Shown piece by piece: positions 7,579 to 15,554 of a stretch of 57,936 bases of DNA (position 1 is its first letter; each line of letters opens with the position of its first letter). Position numbers and translations under genes: made by a program. The stretch comes from a virus: positions 1 through 57,936 of IMG/VR virus record IMGVR_UViG_3300021197_001531; one strand, 5' to 3'. The notes beneath the pieces are model-generated. The model made no database searches and had not been told where the DNA came from. It was given only the letters and a program-made list of their open reading frames with translations.

Positions 7579-8287
7579 ACCTGCTGGTACGGCGATGGTC
7601 GGAGCGATGGTGTGGGGAAAAGCCATATTCAACGCATGGAGGCCACGCAAGGTCGGTATTTACGGTGCTGGACTAACAGGTAAAACCACACTTGACCGTT
7701 ATATGACAACACCGGGAGAAATGGAAGAAATTCCCGAAGAAGAACGGACAACACATTTCAAAATGTTAGGTCGTTACAACTTACCCAAACCAACCCGTAA
7801 GCGAGTGTCTTGGAAGGGTGAAAAACGAGTTGTATTTTCTGCTGATGTAGGCGGTCAAGAGCGATTTTGGAACTTGTGGATTGATGACATGGTGAATCGT
7901 AATGTGGAATGTGTTGTTTACATGTTTGATGACCGTGCTATCAAAGGTGGGGAAGAAGCACTTCAGCAAATTGCCGGATTCAAATATCTCGTTGATGCAG
8001 TAGTAAACAGGCAATATCGTTATCGCAACATTCGGAGCAGATGGCGGGGAAAAAAATACACCCCTAAACTCATTATGTTGGTCGCAAATAAAGCAGACCG
8101 CTTTTTTGATGATACAGCGGTTATGCTTTGGCAACAAGAGCGTATCGGTGAGCACAAAATTTTTGATGCGTTTCGTGATGATTTAGTTCGCTTACAAAAA
8201 GCAGGGGTGCCTACACGCCGCTCCTTTATGGCTACACGAATTGGTTGGAATGTTGATACAACCATGATTTCTCTTTTGACGACTTAG
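7571..8287 (+). CDS. Arf/SRβ-like small GTPase
   Basis: This 238-residue protein has the full set of small-GTPase motifs. The P-loop is GAGLTGKT (residues 32-39) and Thr60/61 lies in a switch I-like stretch. DVGGQE (92-97) is the switch II signature of the Arf/Arl/SR-beta branch, followed by a Trp pair as in Arf proteins. NKAD (173-176) sets guanine specificity, and an A-T-R stretch near 211 is a plausible G5. The short N-terminal extension (1-26) is partly hydrophobic and could touch the membrane. It lacks the Gly2 used for myristoylation in Arf. It sits between membrane-protein genes and an AbrB-like gene, all overlapping or nearly so. Prokaryotic Arf-like proteins often act as membrane-linked switches (MglA, for example). 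The role in a virus is unknown; changing the host membrane or egress is a hypothesis. Confidence 0.85.
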   Translation: MVEPAGTAMVGAMVWGKAIFNAWRPRKVGIYGAGLTGKTTLDRYMTTPGEMEEIPEEERTTHFKMLGRYNLPKPTRKRVSWKGEKRVVFSADVGGQERFWNLWIDDMVNRNVECVVYMFDDRAIKGGEEALQQIAGFKYLVDAVVNRQYRYRNIRSRWRGKKYTPKLIMLVANKADRFFDDTAVMLWQQERIGEHKIFDAFRDDLVRLQKAGVPTRRSFMATRIGWNVDTTMISLLTT

Positions 8288-8295
8288 GTGATAAA

Positions 8296-8466
8296 ATGAC
8301 GAAAACTACAGTGGCTTCAGTGGGACAATCCAGCAACAGTGTGCGAACAGTAATCCCAATGTGGATTGCTGAAATGATGAAACTTGAAAAGGGAGCAAAG
8401 ATTGAATGGGAATTGATTCGTACCGAAAAAGGGTACGCCGCCCAGTTCAAAGGTGATGTTTCATGA
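8296..8466 (+). CDS. AbrB/SpoVT-type swapped-hairpin mini-protein
   Basis: A 56-residue product, very short but clearly coding: it has its own ATG nine bases after the GTPase stop, GGTGA upstream at 8287-8291, and an ATGA overlap with the next gene. The sequence (V-A-S-V-G ... S-V-R-T-V-I-P ... MKLEKGAKIEWELI) matches the AbrB/MazE swapped-hairpin fold in pattern and length. Such proteins bind DNA as dimers and often control their own operon. The inverted repeats at 6519-6739 are a natural candidate target. Family call from pattern only. Confidence 0.7.
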   Translation: MTKTTVASVGQSSNSVRTVIPMWIAEMMKLEKGAKIEWELIRTEKGYAAQFKGDVS

Positions 8467-9395
8467 TGAATTTTACACGACAACAACCACAACAGCGTCT
8501 TGGGGATGCTAATGAAGCACACTTGTATGCACTCGCACAGCAAGGTAACGGTGGGTTATCCCATGCCGCACTCATGGAGCAGGCCACAGCGCAACAACAA
8601 ATGCAAAATGTAGCAGAACAAAACAATTTACAAGTTCCTAAAGTCAATTTTTATCCTTCTCGTCACCCCGACCCCCACAAGGCTCGTCGTAAAGACATCA
8701 AACAGGCTTATTCTTTGTTGATGCCTTCTAAACGCAGTATTTTCAATCCAGTGAGAACATTCCTTGGTCGTAAATACAGGTACGACAAGCAAACACATGT
8801 ATGTGTGGTAGATGGTTGCGACTGTGCTACACTCATTCAGTATGACAATCTGTACGCCAAGATAACAGATGAAGATACAGGAAAGAGTCTTTGGGAATTG
8901 TATTGGCGAAATCCAGTAACAGGTGAAGCAGAAGCGTTTATTGCAAGAGATAAAGTGACCAATGGGCGAAAAATGAGGGGTACTTATTGCCCCGAACATC
9001 TTCATCTCTATCATCTGCTATGCAAATGGGAAGCAGAAGAAGAAAAAGTACGAGAAAACAACCCTCGCCGTCTTCGTGACCAAGTAAAGCGTGGTGTCAG
9101 TGTTGTCACTGTACCCGTTGCCTCTATTGCAAAGAAGGATAGAACACCTCCTATGTTGGAAAAATATGAACCATTCTTTGATGAGTTGATGCGAGACTCA
9201 AAGAAAACCGAAGGTATCAACATCATACACTACAAAAATCCAGTTACTAAACAGAACGATGTGACCATGGTGGTGTTTGATTTGCGAATTTTTGAGCATG
9301 AACTGGCTATGATGAATCAACCTACTCCGTCATTTCAAAACATGATGAATCAACAAAACAATCTTGAACATGAAGGTACTGGGTTAGGTGAGTGA
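8463..9395 (+). CDS. Cys/His-rich putative zinc-binding protein (GTPase operon)
   Basis: The product is 310 residues. The first 60 residues are Gln-rich and helical. The middle has Cys114, Cys119, Cys121, Cys176, His179, His181 and Cys187, enough for one or two zinc sites around a beta-rich core. The C-terminus is again Met/Gln/Asn-rich. No family recognised. The start lies inside the stop of the AbrB-like gene (ATGA), and the next gene's ribosome binding site lies at its end, so it is a core member of the operon. The order and overlap with the GTPase suggest a joint function, but nothing shows an enzyme. Confidence 0.7.
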   Translation: MMNFTRQQPQQRLGDANEAHLYALAQQGNGGLSHAALMEQATAQQQMQNVAEQNNLQVPKVNFYPSRHPDPHKARRKDIKQAYSLLMPSKRSIFNPVRTFLGRKYRYDKQTHVCVVDGCDCATLIQYDNLYAKITDEDTGKSLWELYWRNPVTGEAEAFIARDKVTNGRKMRGTYCPEHLHLYHLLCKWEAEEEKVRENNPRRLRDQVKRGVSVVTVPVASIAKKDRTPPMLEKYEPFFDELMRDSKKTEGINIIHYKNPVTKQNDVTMVVFDLRIFEHELAMMNQPTPSFQNMMNQQNNLEHEGTGLGE

Positions 9396-9396
9396 C

Positions 9397-10023
9397 ATGT
9401 TGGGACTGGGCGGAAACAATCAACCACCGATGAATAATGGAACGCTGAATTTAGGAGTTTCGGGGCATCAACAACCGTGGCCAGCCCAGCAACCCCAGCA
9501 AAATCCGTTTGCACAAACACCGCAATCTCCTTTTGTTGGTGGTATGGCTAACGGTGCGGCTGGCCAGTGGGGTCAACAACCAGTTGCCCCACCAAGTGAT
9601 ATTGAAATTCAAATTATGCTTCTTCGTGGTATTGTACCTATGGACAGATTTGTGGCAAGTCAACAAATGGCGACTCTCGTACAAATGCTCAACAACCTTG
9701 TAAGTTTCAGTGTTCTTGAAGTGATGAAAAACGCAGTATTCGCTGAAGATGGTGAAGGAAATCTCAAAATGGACATTACGAAATTGCCCTCCCATCTTCA
9801 AACCATGAGTGCTGAAAACATCAAGGCGGAGTTCAATACACTACAAAGTAATGCACAACAAAACATCACATTGGCTGAGCAAGGACAAAGCCAAATTGCC
9901 GCTTACTCTCAGCAGAATATGATGAGTGGTGCGCTTTCAGCGGCTTTGGCTGATGAAGGTATGATGGAAAAAGTCGGCGGTGGTGTTGGTAGCGTTGCAA
10001 GGGGAATGTTGGGGCTGAGATGA
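9397..10023 (+). CDS. Gln/Pro-rich hypothetical protein (GTPase operon)
   Basis: The start is taken as ATG 9397 because AGGTGA (9386-9391) is five bases upstream; GTG 9388 would add three residues. The 208-residue product begins with about 65 residues rich in Gln, Pro, Asn and Gly, probably disordered. A helical stretch with regular hydrophobic spacing follows (about 70-115), then a Gln-rich helix and a Gly/Ala-rich end. No known domain. Its stop overlaps the next gene's ATG. Confidence 0.65.
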   Translation: MLGLGGNNQPPMNNGTLNLGVSGHQQPWPAQQPQQNPFAQTPQSPFVGGMANGAAGQWGQQPVAPPSDIEIQIMLLRGIVPMDRFVASQQMATLVQMLNNLVSFSVLEVMKNAVFAEDGEGNLKMDITKLPSHLQTMSAENIKAEFNTLQSNAQQNITLAEQGQSQIAAYSQQNMMSGALSAALADEGMMEKVGGGVGSVARGMLGLR

Positions 10024-10262
10024 TGGAAAAGCAATTCATTGGTAATTCGTTTGCCGCAACTTCATTAAATGTCCTTAATCCTCATCGTAGTGTCATTGTT
10101 GACATGATTATGGTACAGATTTTGGCCGCTATCATCACGCTTTCACTTCTTTTGCTTCTCAAAGGAAACGAAATCGGCTCAACCAATGCTTCTTACTTGA
10201 TGGTGGCCCTATTCGGTACTGTTGTTTTCTTGAGTGCTGTTTATTCTCGCATCACTCGCTGA
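10020..10262 (+). CDS. two-pass small membrane protein (GTPase operon)
   Basis: The 80-residue product has two strong hydrophobic segments (about residues 25-47 and 57-76) and almost no loops, a small helical-hairpin protein. Small size and two helices would fit a holin-like or membrane-shaping role, but there is no endolysin next to it, and archaeal viruses rarely use the bacterial lysis pair. It is the last gene of the operon. The final 54 bases overlap the convergent reverse gene. Confidence 0.6.
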   Translation: MMEKQFIGNSFAATSLNVLNPHRSVIVDMIMVQILAAIITLSLLLLLKGNEIGSTNASYLMVALFGTVVFLSAVYSRITR

Positions 10263-10502
10263 AGGCCATTTTCCGATTGGACACTCCGAAGATAGCAGTG
10301 CGGTTTTTATTTTAATAAAACAGCCGCATTGTCGGCATCTCGTATCTTCTTTAAATGGACATGTGTAACAAATCCGTAATCGCTCTTCCCGTAAAATCTC
10401 CGGTGCTTCACGCCCCAACACTTTATCCTTAACTGCGTTGGTGAGACTACGCATGGTTTCGTATGAAAGAGGAACTTTACCCACACGAGGTACCCTTCTC
10501 AT
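10209..10502 (-). CDS. small zinc-ribbon protein of a common virus family
   Basis: The product is 97 residues. The core has Cys45-x2-Cys48, Cys56-x2-Cys59-x-Cys61 and Cys74, with K-T-A-L-L between them and CPIGKW closing the domain. The pattern C-x2-C ... C-x2-C-G-C ... K-T ... C-P-x-G-K-W is familiar from small zinc-finger proteins scattered through phage genomes, whose function is not established. It reads back from the divergent region shared with the candidate small terminase and overlaps the 3' end of the membrane-protein gene. The start is the ATG at 10502, about 25 bases from the central TATA-like box. Confidence 0.7.
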   Translation of the reverse strand: MRRVPRVGKVPLSYETMRSLTNAVKDKVLGREAPEILREERLRICYTCPFKEDTRCRQCGCFIKIKTALLSSECPIGKWPSASDARINSTQENNSTE

Positions 10503-10552
10503 GAAGATTTTTAATTCGGAATCGTTTTTAACTCCTCCCTCTTAACACCGCT
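10503..10552. promoter_or_regulatory. compact divergent promoter starting the virion cluster
   Basis: Fifty bases separate the two start codons. GTTTTTAACT at 10524-10532 sits in the centre, about 25 bases from the forward ATG (10553) and the reverse ATG (10502). There is no ribosome binding site at the usual distance from the forward ATG; CTCCTCCCT is its complement. This has the same architecture as 3622-3672 and probably drives the whole late cluster to the right. Confidence 0.45.
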
Positions 10553-11230
10553 ATGGCGGGGGAGCGAGTGATAAAGCGTTCTTGTGCTTTTTGCGTCTGT
10601 GAAGACCGAGATTCATTTGAAGAACAGATGCTTCAAGGCTTCATATCTGCTCGTCAATTGGATAAAGACATGGGTTGGCGAGCCAATACAGCAGACCGAC
10701 ATTACCGGAATCACATGGGAGATTACCACATGGCGGCAAATACAGAATGTGCTTTGTGCACTACGCCGATGCGTGGCGAATACGAGCGTGTCTTTTACGA
10801 AGACGGTAGTACAAGTGAGCAAATCGCTCAAGACTTGGGTATATCAGTGGATAATGTGTTCCATCACATGAAGCATCACTTCCAACCACTTGTGCAAAAG
10901 TCTGCGGCCATTGAGGTTGCACTAACCGCTGGAAATGAAATTTCTTTACTACGCTCAAATGCTGAAAAATTAAATTACAAACTCAGCGAGTTGCTTAACG
11001 AGGGCACCGTACACGAAGATGGGTTTGTGCGAGATGCCGTGGCTTTGCACAAGGAAGTTCGTGAAACCGTCAAAGACTTGTTGCGCTTTCAAGACCAATG
11101 GGGACCAAAAGGTGACGGCCAACAAGTCAATCAAACATTCAACATTTTGCAAGTGGAGTTGGGTAAAGAAAGCCCCGACACATGGATGCGAATTAAAAAA
11201 CAGTTACAAGAAAACATGGGGGCTGAATGA
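10553..11230 (+). CDS. candidate small terminase subunit with duplicated zinc-HTH unit
   Basis: The product is 225 residues. Two similar units follow each other: Cys11-x2-Cys14 with His50/His54, and Cys66-x2-Cys69 with His104/His108. Between each pair lies a helix-turn-helix-like stretch (ISARQLDKDMGW and TSEQIAQDLGIS). The second half is helical (SAAIEVALTAGNEI to RETVKDLL) and could form an oligomer. DNA binding plus a helical oligomerisation region, at the head of the packaging genes and upstream of the large terminase, fits a small terminase. This is inference, because no family was recognised directly. A transcription regulator of the late genes is the main alternative. Confidence 0.55.
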   Translation: MAGERVIKRSCAFCVCEDRDSFEEQMLQGFISARQLDKDMGWRANTADRHYRNHMGDYHMAANTECALCTTPMRGEYERVFYEDGSTSEQIAQDLGISVDNVFHHMKHHFQPLVQKSAAIEVALTAGNEISLLRSNAEKLNYKLSELLNEGTVHEDGFVRDAVALHKEVRETVKDLLRFQDQWGPKGDGQQVNQTFNILQVELGKESPDTWMRIKKQLQENMGAE

Positions 11231-12501
11231 TGTCAATGGGTCGTGGTTCGGACACTCGCATGTATGCGCCTCGTAGTGAGTCGGATAAGATGTACTCTTC
11301 AGCCAATGAGGATGAAGATAAATACAGTCCTGCTGACCCGGACTATAATGAGAAAAAGCGTGAAGAAAAAAAGCGCAGGGTTGAAGAAAAGAAGGCTCAG
11401 CGTGACAAAATTAAACATATTAAAATTCGTGCTACACAGGGTTTGAGTGGGGAAGAATCTTCTAATCCGCTTGATGATGGCAACAAGCGTGATGATGAGC
11501 GTGAAATGGGACTACAGGGTGGCCCTGCTGGTAGTCGGGGTACGCTTCTTGACCTCGCTACTGGGGCAAAAAGCGGAACAGGCTCAGCCATGAGTCCCGG
11601 CCTTCCAATCGCTATGAGCGAACCGATGGAGGATGCTTGGAGTACATTGCTCAAGCGAGAAACACCACGCACCATCGCAGGACGACGCAAGCGTGAGGCT
11701 CGCCAGCAATTCCGTCCCTCTACGGGCCAGTTCAAGACACCCCCCGGAGGAATGGCTGGTGGTGCCGGTGCTACGATGCGCCGCTTCAAAGCACAGATGC
11801 GTGGTATCAAAAGTGGAAAAAAGACTGGATTGATGAAACCGCATCTGTCGGTTGAGATGAGCCACCGTGGTATTCAAACTAAACAACCGTTGTCTAAAGA
11901 CCCGCAAAAATACACGGCCTACAAAGGACAATCCGAGGCTCGTAAAATTTTAGGTGGAGCGAGGACCACTTTCTCACCCCACGCAAGGTATGGTGTACGC
12001 TCTAACAGGGCAGGACCAACTGGTGCTGGGCGACTGGGTGGGTTAATGCCCGGACAACGAGGCCAGTTGGCCCGTCCTGCTCTTCGTCGTATGCGTCAAC
12101 CTCGTATGCCTCGTATGCCTCGTATGAGCGCACCTATGCCTCCTACCCCACCTATGATGCCACAGATGCAATCCAGCGTTCCCGCTATGCCTTCCCCATC
12201 CTCAAGCATCATGATGAGTGAAGAGCGATACCGAAGTGAAATTCTCAAAGCACGAAACAGCCTTCATCGTATTGAATTGCTCAACCTTATGCGACGGCTT
12301 ATCCAAGCCAAAGAGCGAGAGGCAAAGATTAAGAAAAATTTGACAGCGACAGATGCCGCTGATTTACCCGGTCACCCTGCTGGTGTCAAACCGACCGATG
12401 ACGAAGACCCCCAAGGGCCGACTGAAAATCTTGAAACTGACCCCAAAACATTTGGGTTGGACCCTGTGGGTATAATTAACAGCAGACGGGGTGGAATGTG
12501 A
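11227..12501 (+). CDS. charged, motif-bearing virion-cluster protein
   Basis: The product is 424 residues, starting inside the previous stop (ATGA). Residues about 20-65 are a Lys/Glu coiled coil. SEPMEDAWSTLLK (nt 11617-11655) is a copy of the recurrent motif with one extra residue. The middle is basic and Gly/Arg-rich. A run of M-P-R repeats (RMRQPRMPRMPRMSAP) is followed by Pro/Met-rich sequence and a helical segment (SEILKARNSLHRIELLNLMR). No domain recognised. Strong basicity would suit a DNA-contacting internal head protein. Confidence 0.7.
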   Translation: MMSMGRGSDTRMYAPRSESDKMYSSANEDEDKYSPADPDYNEKKREEKKRRVEEKKAQRDKIKHIKIRATQGLSGEESSNPLDDGNKRDDEREMGLQGGPAGSRGTLLDLATGAKSGTGSAMSPGLPIAMSEPMEDAWSTLLKRETPRTIAGRRKREARQQFRPSTGQFKTPPGGMAGGAGATMRRFKAQMRGIKSGKKTGLMKPHLSVEMSHRGIQTKQPLSKDPQKYTAYKGQSEARKILGGARTTFSPHARYGVRSNRAGPTGAGRLGGLMPGQRGQLARPALRRMRQPRMPRMPRMSAPMPPTPPMMPQMQSSVPAMPSPSSSIMMSEERYRSEILKARNSLHRIELLNLMRRLIQAKEREAKIKKNLTATDAADLPGHPAGVKPTDDEDPQGPTENLETDPKTFGLDPVGIINSRRGGM

Positions 12502-14462
12502 TGATTCGTGTGGGTCGGCCAATTAAGAAGGCATGGAGCCTTGTTGGACACGGCCCAGCGGGAGCACAAATTTTTCGCAACCCACCACCACAGGCTTTCC
12601 GCCCCGAAGGAGAGGATGACCTTCCTGCACACGCTCACGATGGTGTAGGAAATCATTTACCGGGCGAGTGGGCACTTGGGGAACATGGTCAAAAATCCTA
12701 CAAAACACAATTTGGGGATTTTCACCACCCAATTGATGCAGTAGCACGCAAACTTGGTGATTTCCTTCGTGCAAGGGGATTCAACATTCCAGCATCCGAG
12801 GTTATTAACAACGCAATAAACGAGTTTAATGACACACATACTCATGGTGACGCACATGCGCTGGCTGATTTTGACTCCCCCGAATGGCGTAAAATTAGGG
12901 CTTCGGATATGCCCGAAGGGGATGTAACACGAGAGCGAAACACTATGCCTACTCGTACTCAAGGTGGTACCAAAATCACCATGCTTACCAATAAAAATCA
13001 GATGGACACCCCAATAGGTAAATTCGTTGAGGGTGGCTACATTCCATTTCACCGTAATATAATTCACCAATTAGAGGATATGGGTATTCCAACACAAGAA
13101 ATACGACAAGGGCTTAAGATTCTTGACTACCCTTGGCTACAACCCTACTTTCTTACACCTAAAAAATTCCTCGTTTCAAATAAGGGGCAACATGGTGCTG
13201 ATGTTGACGAAGCGATGATGAGTCGTGGCCCGGAAGGGTATTTTGGGGAAACCGAGGGTGTACGCACTTGGGAAGTCATGCACCACCTTCCCGATGCTTT
13301 CTTTTATCCTGCTTTAAACAAGCAAGGTACACAAAAATCGGGAAAAGCCGGTTCTTGGGAACATAAAAATGGGTTATATCAAGCGGCATCAAAAATGATT
13401 CAAAGTGCCTTACAACAAGGTATGGAACACATTCCCAATGTGGATGTCACTGTCAATACTGGTTCGTTTGGTGCCCCTAACATGATTCAACGACCACTTC
13501 ACGAAATCCTTCAAACACCCGATTTGCGAAATAAACTGATAGAGGACATGGCTCATGTACCTGCTATGATGTTTCTGTTTGGTCGTAGCGGGCAAGGCAA
13601 TTTCAAAAAGTTGTACGACCACATGATGGAAAAGTACGGTGCGTCCGATGACATGCTTTCAGCAGGTGAACAGGCCAAGTACCTTTCAGCAGGTAACAAG
13701 GGTGGTAAAGGAATGCACGAGTCGGCTAAGCGTATGTTTGCTCTTGCTCGTGCATCGGGTGAAGGAAGTGAAGAGGGCCGTAGCCGATTTGGTGAGCATC
13801 CTATTTCTGCTGACGAGTTGCAAGCAATGGGTATGCACCACAGTGATAATCTCATGAACCAAGTGGATAGATTTCGTGGTGTTCTTGAAGCATTGGCCGA
13901 CCACCAAGCCAGCGCACAAGGCCACGAAGTCAAGCGTGGACTTGGTGATATTCCTACCACAGCCCGTCCGGGGATGTCCATTGGTGGTTATCCCGAACTC
14001 AACGCTGAAACGGGGGAATACTCCATGCCTCCTCTTGACCCACACATGGATGCCTACTTTCACGAAGTCCATGACTTCGCTCCAACGGAGTCCTTTGACC
14101 CGTCCCTTACACAGTCGCCCGACCCGCAGGGAATTTCCTCTCCTGTTCAGCCCGCTTTATCTCCAGCGGTTCCGGCTCCGGTTCGGGCGACACCTTCTTC
14201 CTATCCTCATACACCACGAGAGCAGTATCAACAACTGCGACCACAAATCGGACAACTTGAACCCATGCAATTCCGACAATTGCTTGAGCAATCCGGTCGT
14301 CGCAGGCCCATGCCGATGAGCGATGCACCTCTTTCTCCCATGGATGCGGCGGCTCAACGCCTTATGGCAGACCCTCAACAGAATCTTCTCAGTGAATACT
14401 ACAAATCTATGGACCGCACCATGGATGATGTCATGCGAATTGTAAAAGGTGGGCGACGATGA
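12501..14462 (+). CDS. hypothetical virion-cluster protein with motif near the C-terminus
   Basis: ATG 12501 overlaps the previous stop by one base and gives MIRVGRPIKKAW, a loose version of the shared N-terminal motif. GTG 12498 would add one residue. The product is 653 residues. The first 530 look globular, with many His and Trp residues, and the next 80 are Pro-rich. Near the end LSPMDAAAQRLM (nt 14334-14366) resembles the recurrent motif. No family recognised. It overlaps the next gene by four bases. Placement between the candidate small terminase and the large terminase suggests a packaging or head protein. Confidence 0.7.
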   Translation: MIRVGRPIKKAWSLVGHGPAGAQIFRNPPPQAFRPEGEDDLPAHAHDGVGNHLPGEWALGEHGQKSYKTQFGDFHHPIDAVARKLGDFLRARGFNIPASEVINNAINEFNDTHTHGDAHALADFDSPEWRKIRASDMPEGDVTRERNTMPTRTQGGTKITMLTNKNQMDTPIGKFVEGGYIPFHRNIIHQLEDMGIPTQEIRQGLKILDYPWLQPYFLTPKKFLVSNKGQHGADVDEAMMSRGPEGYFGETEGVRTWEVMHHLPDAFFYPALNKQGTQKSGKAGSWEHKNGLYQAASKMIQSALQQGMEHIPNVDVTVNTGSFGAPNMIQRPLHEILQTPDLRNKLIEDMAHVPAMMFLFGRSGQGNFKKLYDHMMEKYGASDDMLSAGEQAKYLSAGNKGGKGMHESAKRMFALARASGEGSEEGRSRFGEHPISADELQAMGMHHSDNLMNQVDRFRGVLEALADHQASAQGHEVKRGLGDIPTTARPGMSIGGYPELNAETGEYSMPPLDPHMDAYFHEVHDFAPTESFDPSLTQSPDPQGISSPVQPALSPAVPAPVRATPSSYPHTPREQYQQLRPQIGQLEPMQFRQLLEQSGRRRPMPMSDAPLSPMDAAAQRLMADPQQNLLSEYYKSMDRTMDDVMRIVKGGRR

Positions 14463-15550
14463 GTAAGAAAGTTTTGATTCGTAAGCAAGCAGATGGCATC
14501 GTCAATTATCGCGATATTTCTCATGGACGACCTTCTGCTGGGGCTTTAGCGAGAAGGTTGTTTGCTGACCCCACTGCCGGTAAATGGCAAAAAATCAACG
14601 CCGGTTTGAATCTTGCAGGGAAGGGTGCGGCGGCTGTTTTAGCGGCCAATGATGCGGCCCAACGACTCCATGGAGGTAACATTACTGCGCCACTTACTAT
14701 TGGTCAAACTTATGCCTCGCTGGACCCTTCAAGCATGAGTGGCCAAACTGCTCAAGAGCAACAACAAATGGAGATTGAAAAAAGGAAAAATGCACAAAGA
14801 GCGAAGAAGATAAACGCTCTCACGGACTTGAGAATCAATGTTGGGGACACTATCACAAATCCACAGGGTGTTCAAAATCAACTTCAAACACACGCACTAT
14901 CCGTTCAGCAACCCCCTGCTGGACTACCAGTACCAGCAAGTGGGCCTCGTGCTGGTGCTACTCCCCCCGGAATGGGTGGTACTAATTTTGCTCATCCGTA
15001 CCAAGCGCAGTGGGAGGCTACGGGGGCAACAGGAAGGGCACCCCCTACCTTTACAGGAGCGAGAGGGCCAACAGGTCCACCTCCTGTGACTCAGCCACCG
15101 GCGGCAACGGCAACTCAGCCAACTCAGCCAGCGGCACCACTTGACCCCAGTTTGGTAGAGGCGACAGCAAATACAGGCGTTCCAACTGCCGCACCTGCCG
15201 CACCTGCCGTACCTCCCCAAGCAACAACACAGAATCCCGGTGGCTATGGGGTGGACGGGGTAACACACCAAGAGCAAGGCACACTTTCTTTCCCAACCTA
15301 CGCTCCGAATACTGGACCAAATCCTCCACCCCTTCCCCCCAATCCTGCGCCGGTATATGTATCTCCTCAAGGAAATACACATAAATTAGGCACTCCCGAA
15401 AGCCGGGAATGGGCAGATAGAAACCAATGGAATAGGTCTTTTGCTACATATGTGCTTGACCAGTTTGGCGACATGCTTCACAAAGCCGACCCCCATGTAG
15501 CAGGTTTGCTCGCCTTCCGAGTGTACATGGACAAAGTGTTGAAGGAGTGA
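14459..15550 (+). CDS. Pro/Ala/Thr-rich protein with shared N-terminal motif
   Basis: The product is 363 residues, beginning MSKKVLIRKQ, a clear copy of the shared N-terminal motif. Residues about 40-65 are Ala-rich and helical. Residues about 145-300 are a long Pro/Ala/Thr/Gly low-complexity linker. The last 45 residues form a compact helical end (NRSFATYVLDQFGDMLHKAD). No family recognised. It starts within the previous stop and ends four bases before the large terminase gene. The layout, two small folded ends on a flexible linker, is typical of a tether or scaffold. Confidence 0.65.
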   Translation: MSKKVLIRKQADGIVNYRDISHGRPSAGALARRLFADPTAGKWQKINAGLNLAGKGAAAVLAANDAAQRLHGGNITAPLTIGQTYASLDPSSMSGQTAQEQQQMEIEKRKNAQRAKKINALTDLRINVGDTITNPQGVQNQLQTHALSVQQPPAGLPVPASGPRAGATPPGMGGTNFAHPYQAQWEATGATGRAPPTFTGARGPTGPPPVTQPPAATATQPTQPAAPLDPSLVEATANTGVPTAAPAAPAVPPQATTQNPGGYGVDGVTHQEQGTLSFPTYAPNTGPNPPPLPPNPAPVYVSPQGNTHKLGTPESREWADRNQWNRSFATYVLDQFGDMLHKADPHVAGLLAFRVYMDKVLKE

Positions 15551-15554
15551 TTCT

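Noticed and set aside
10020-10262. Holin
   Set aside because: Two helices and small size fit, but there is no endolysin, and the gene belongs to the GTPase operon; called only a membrane protein.
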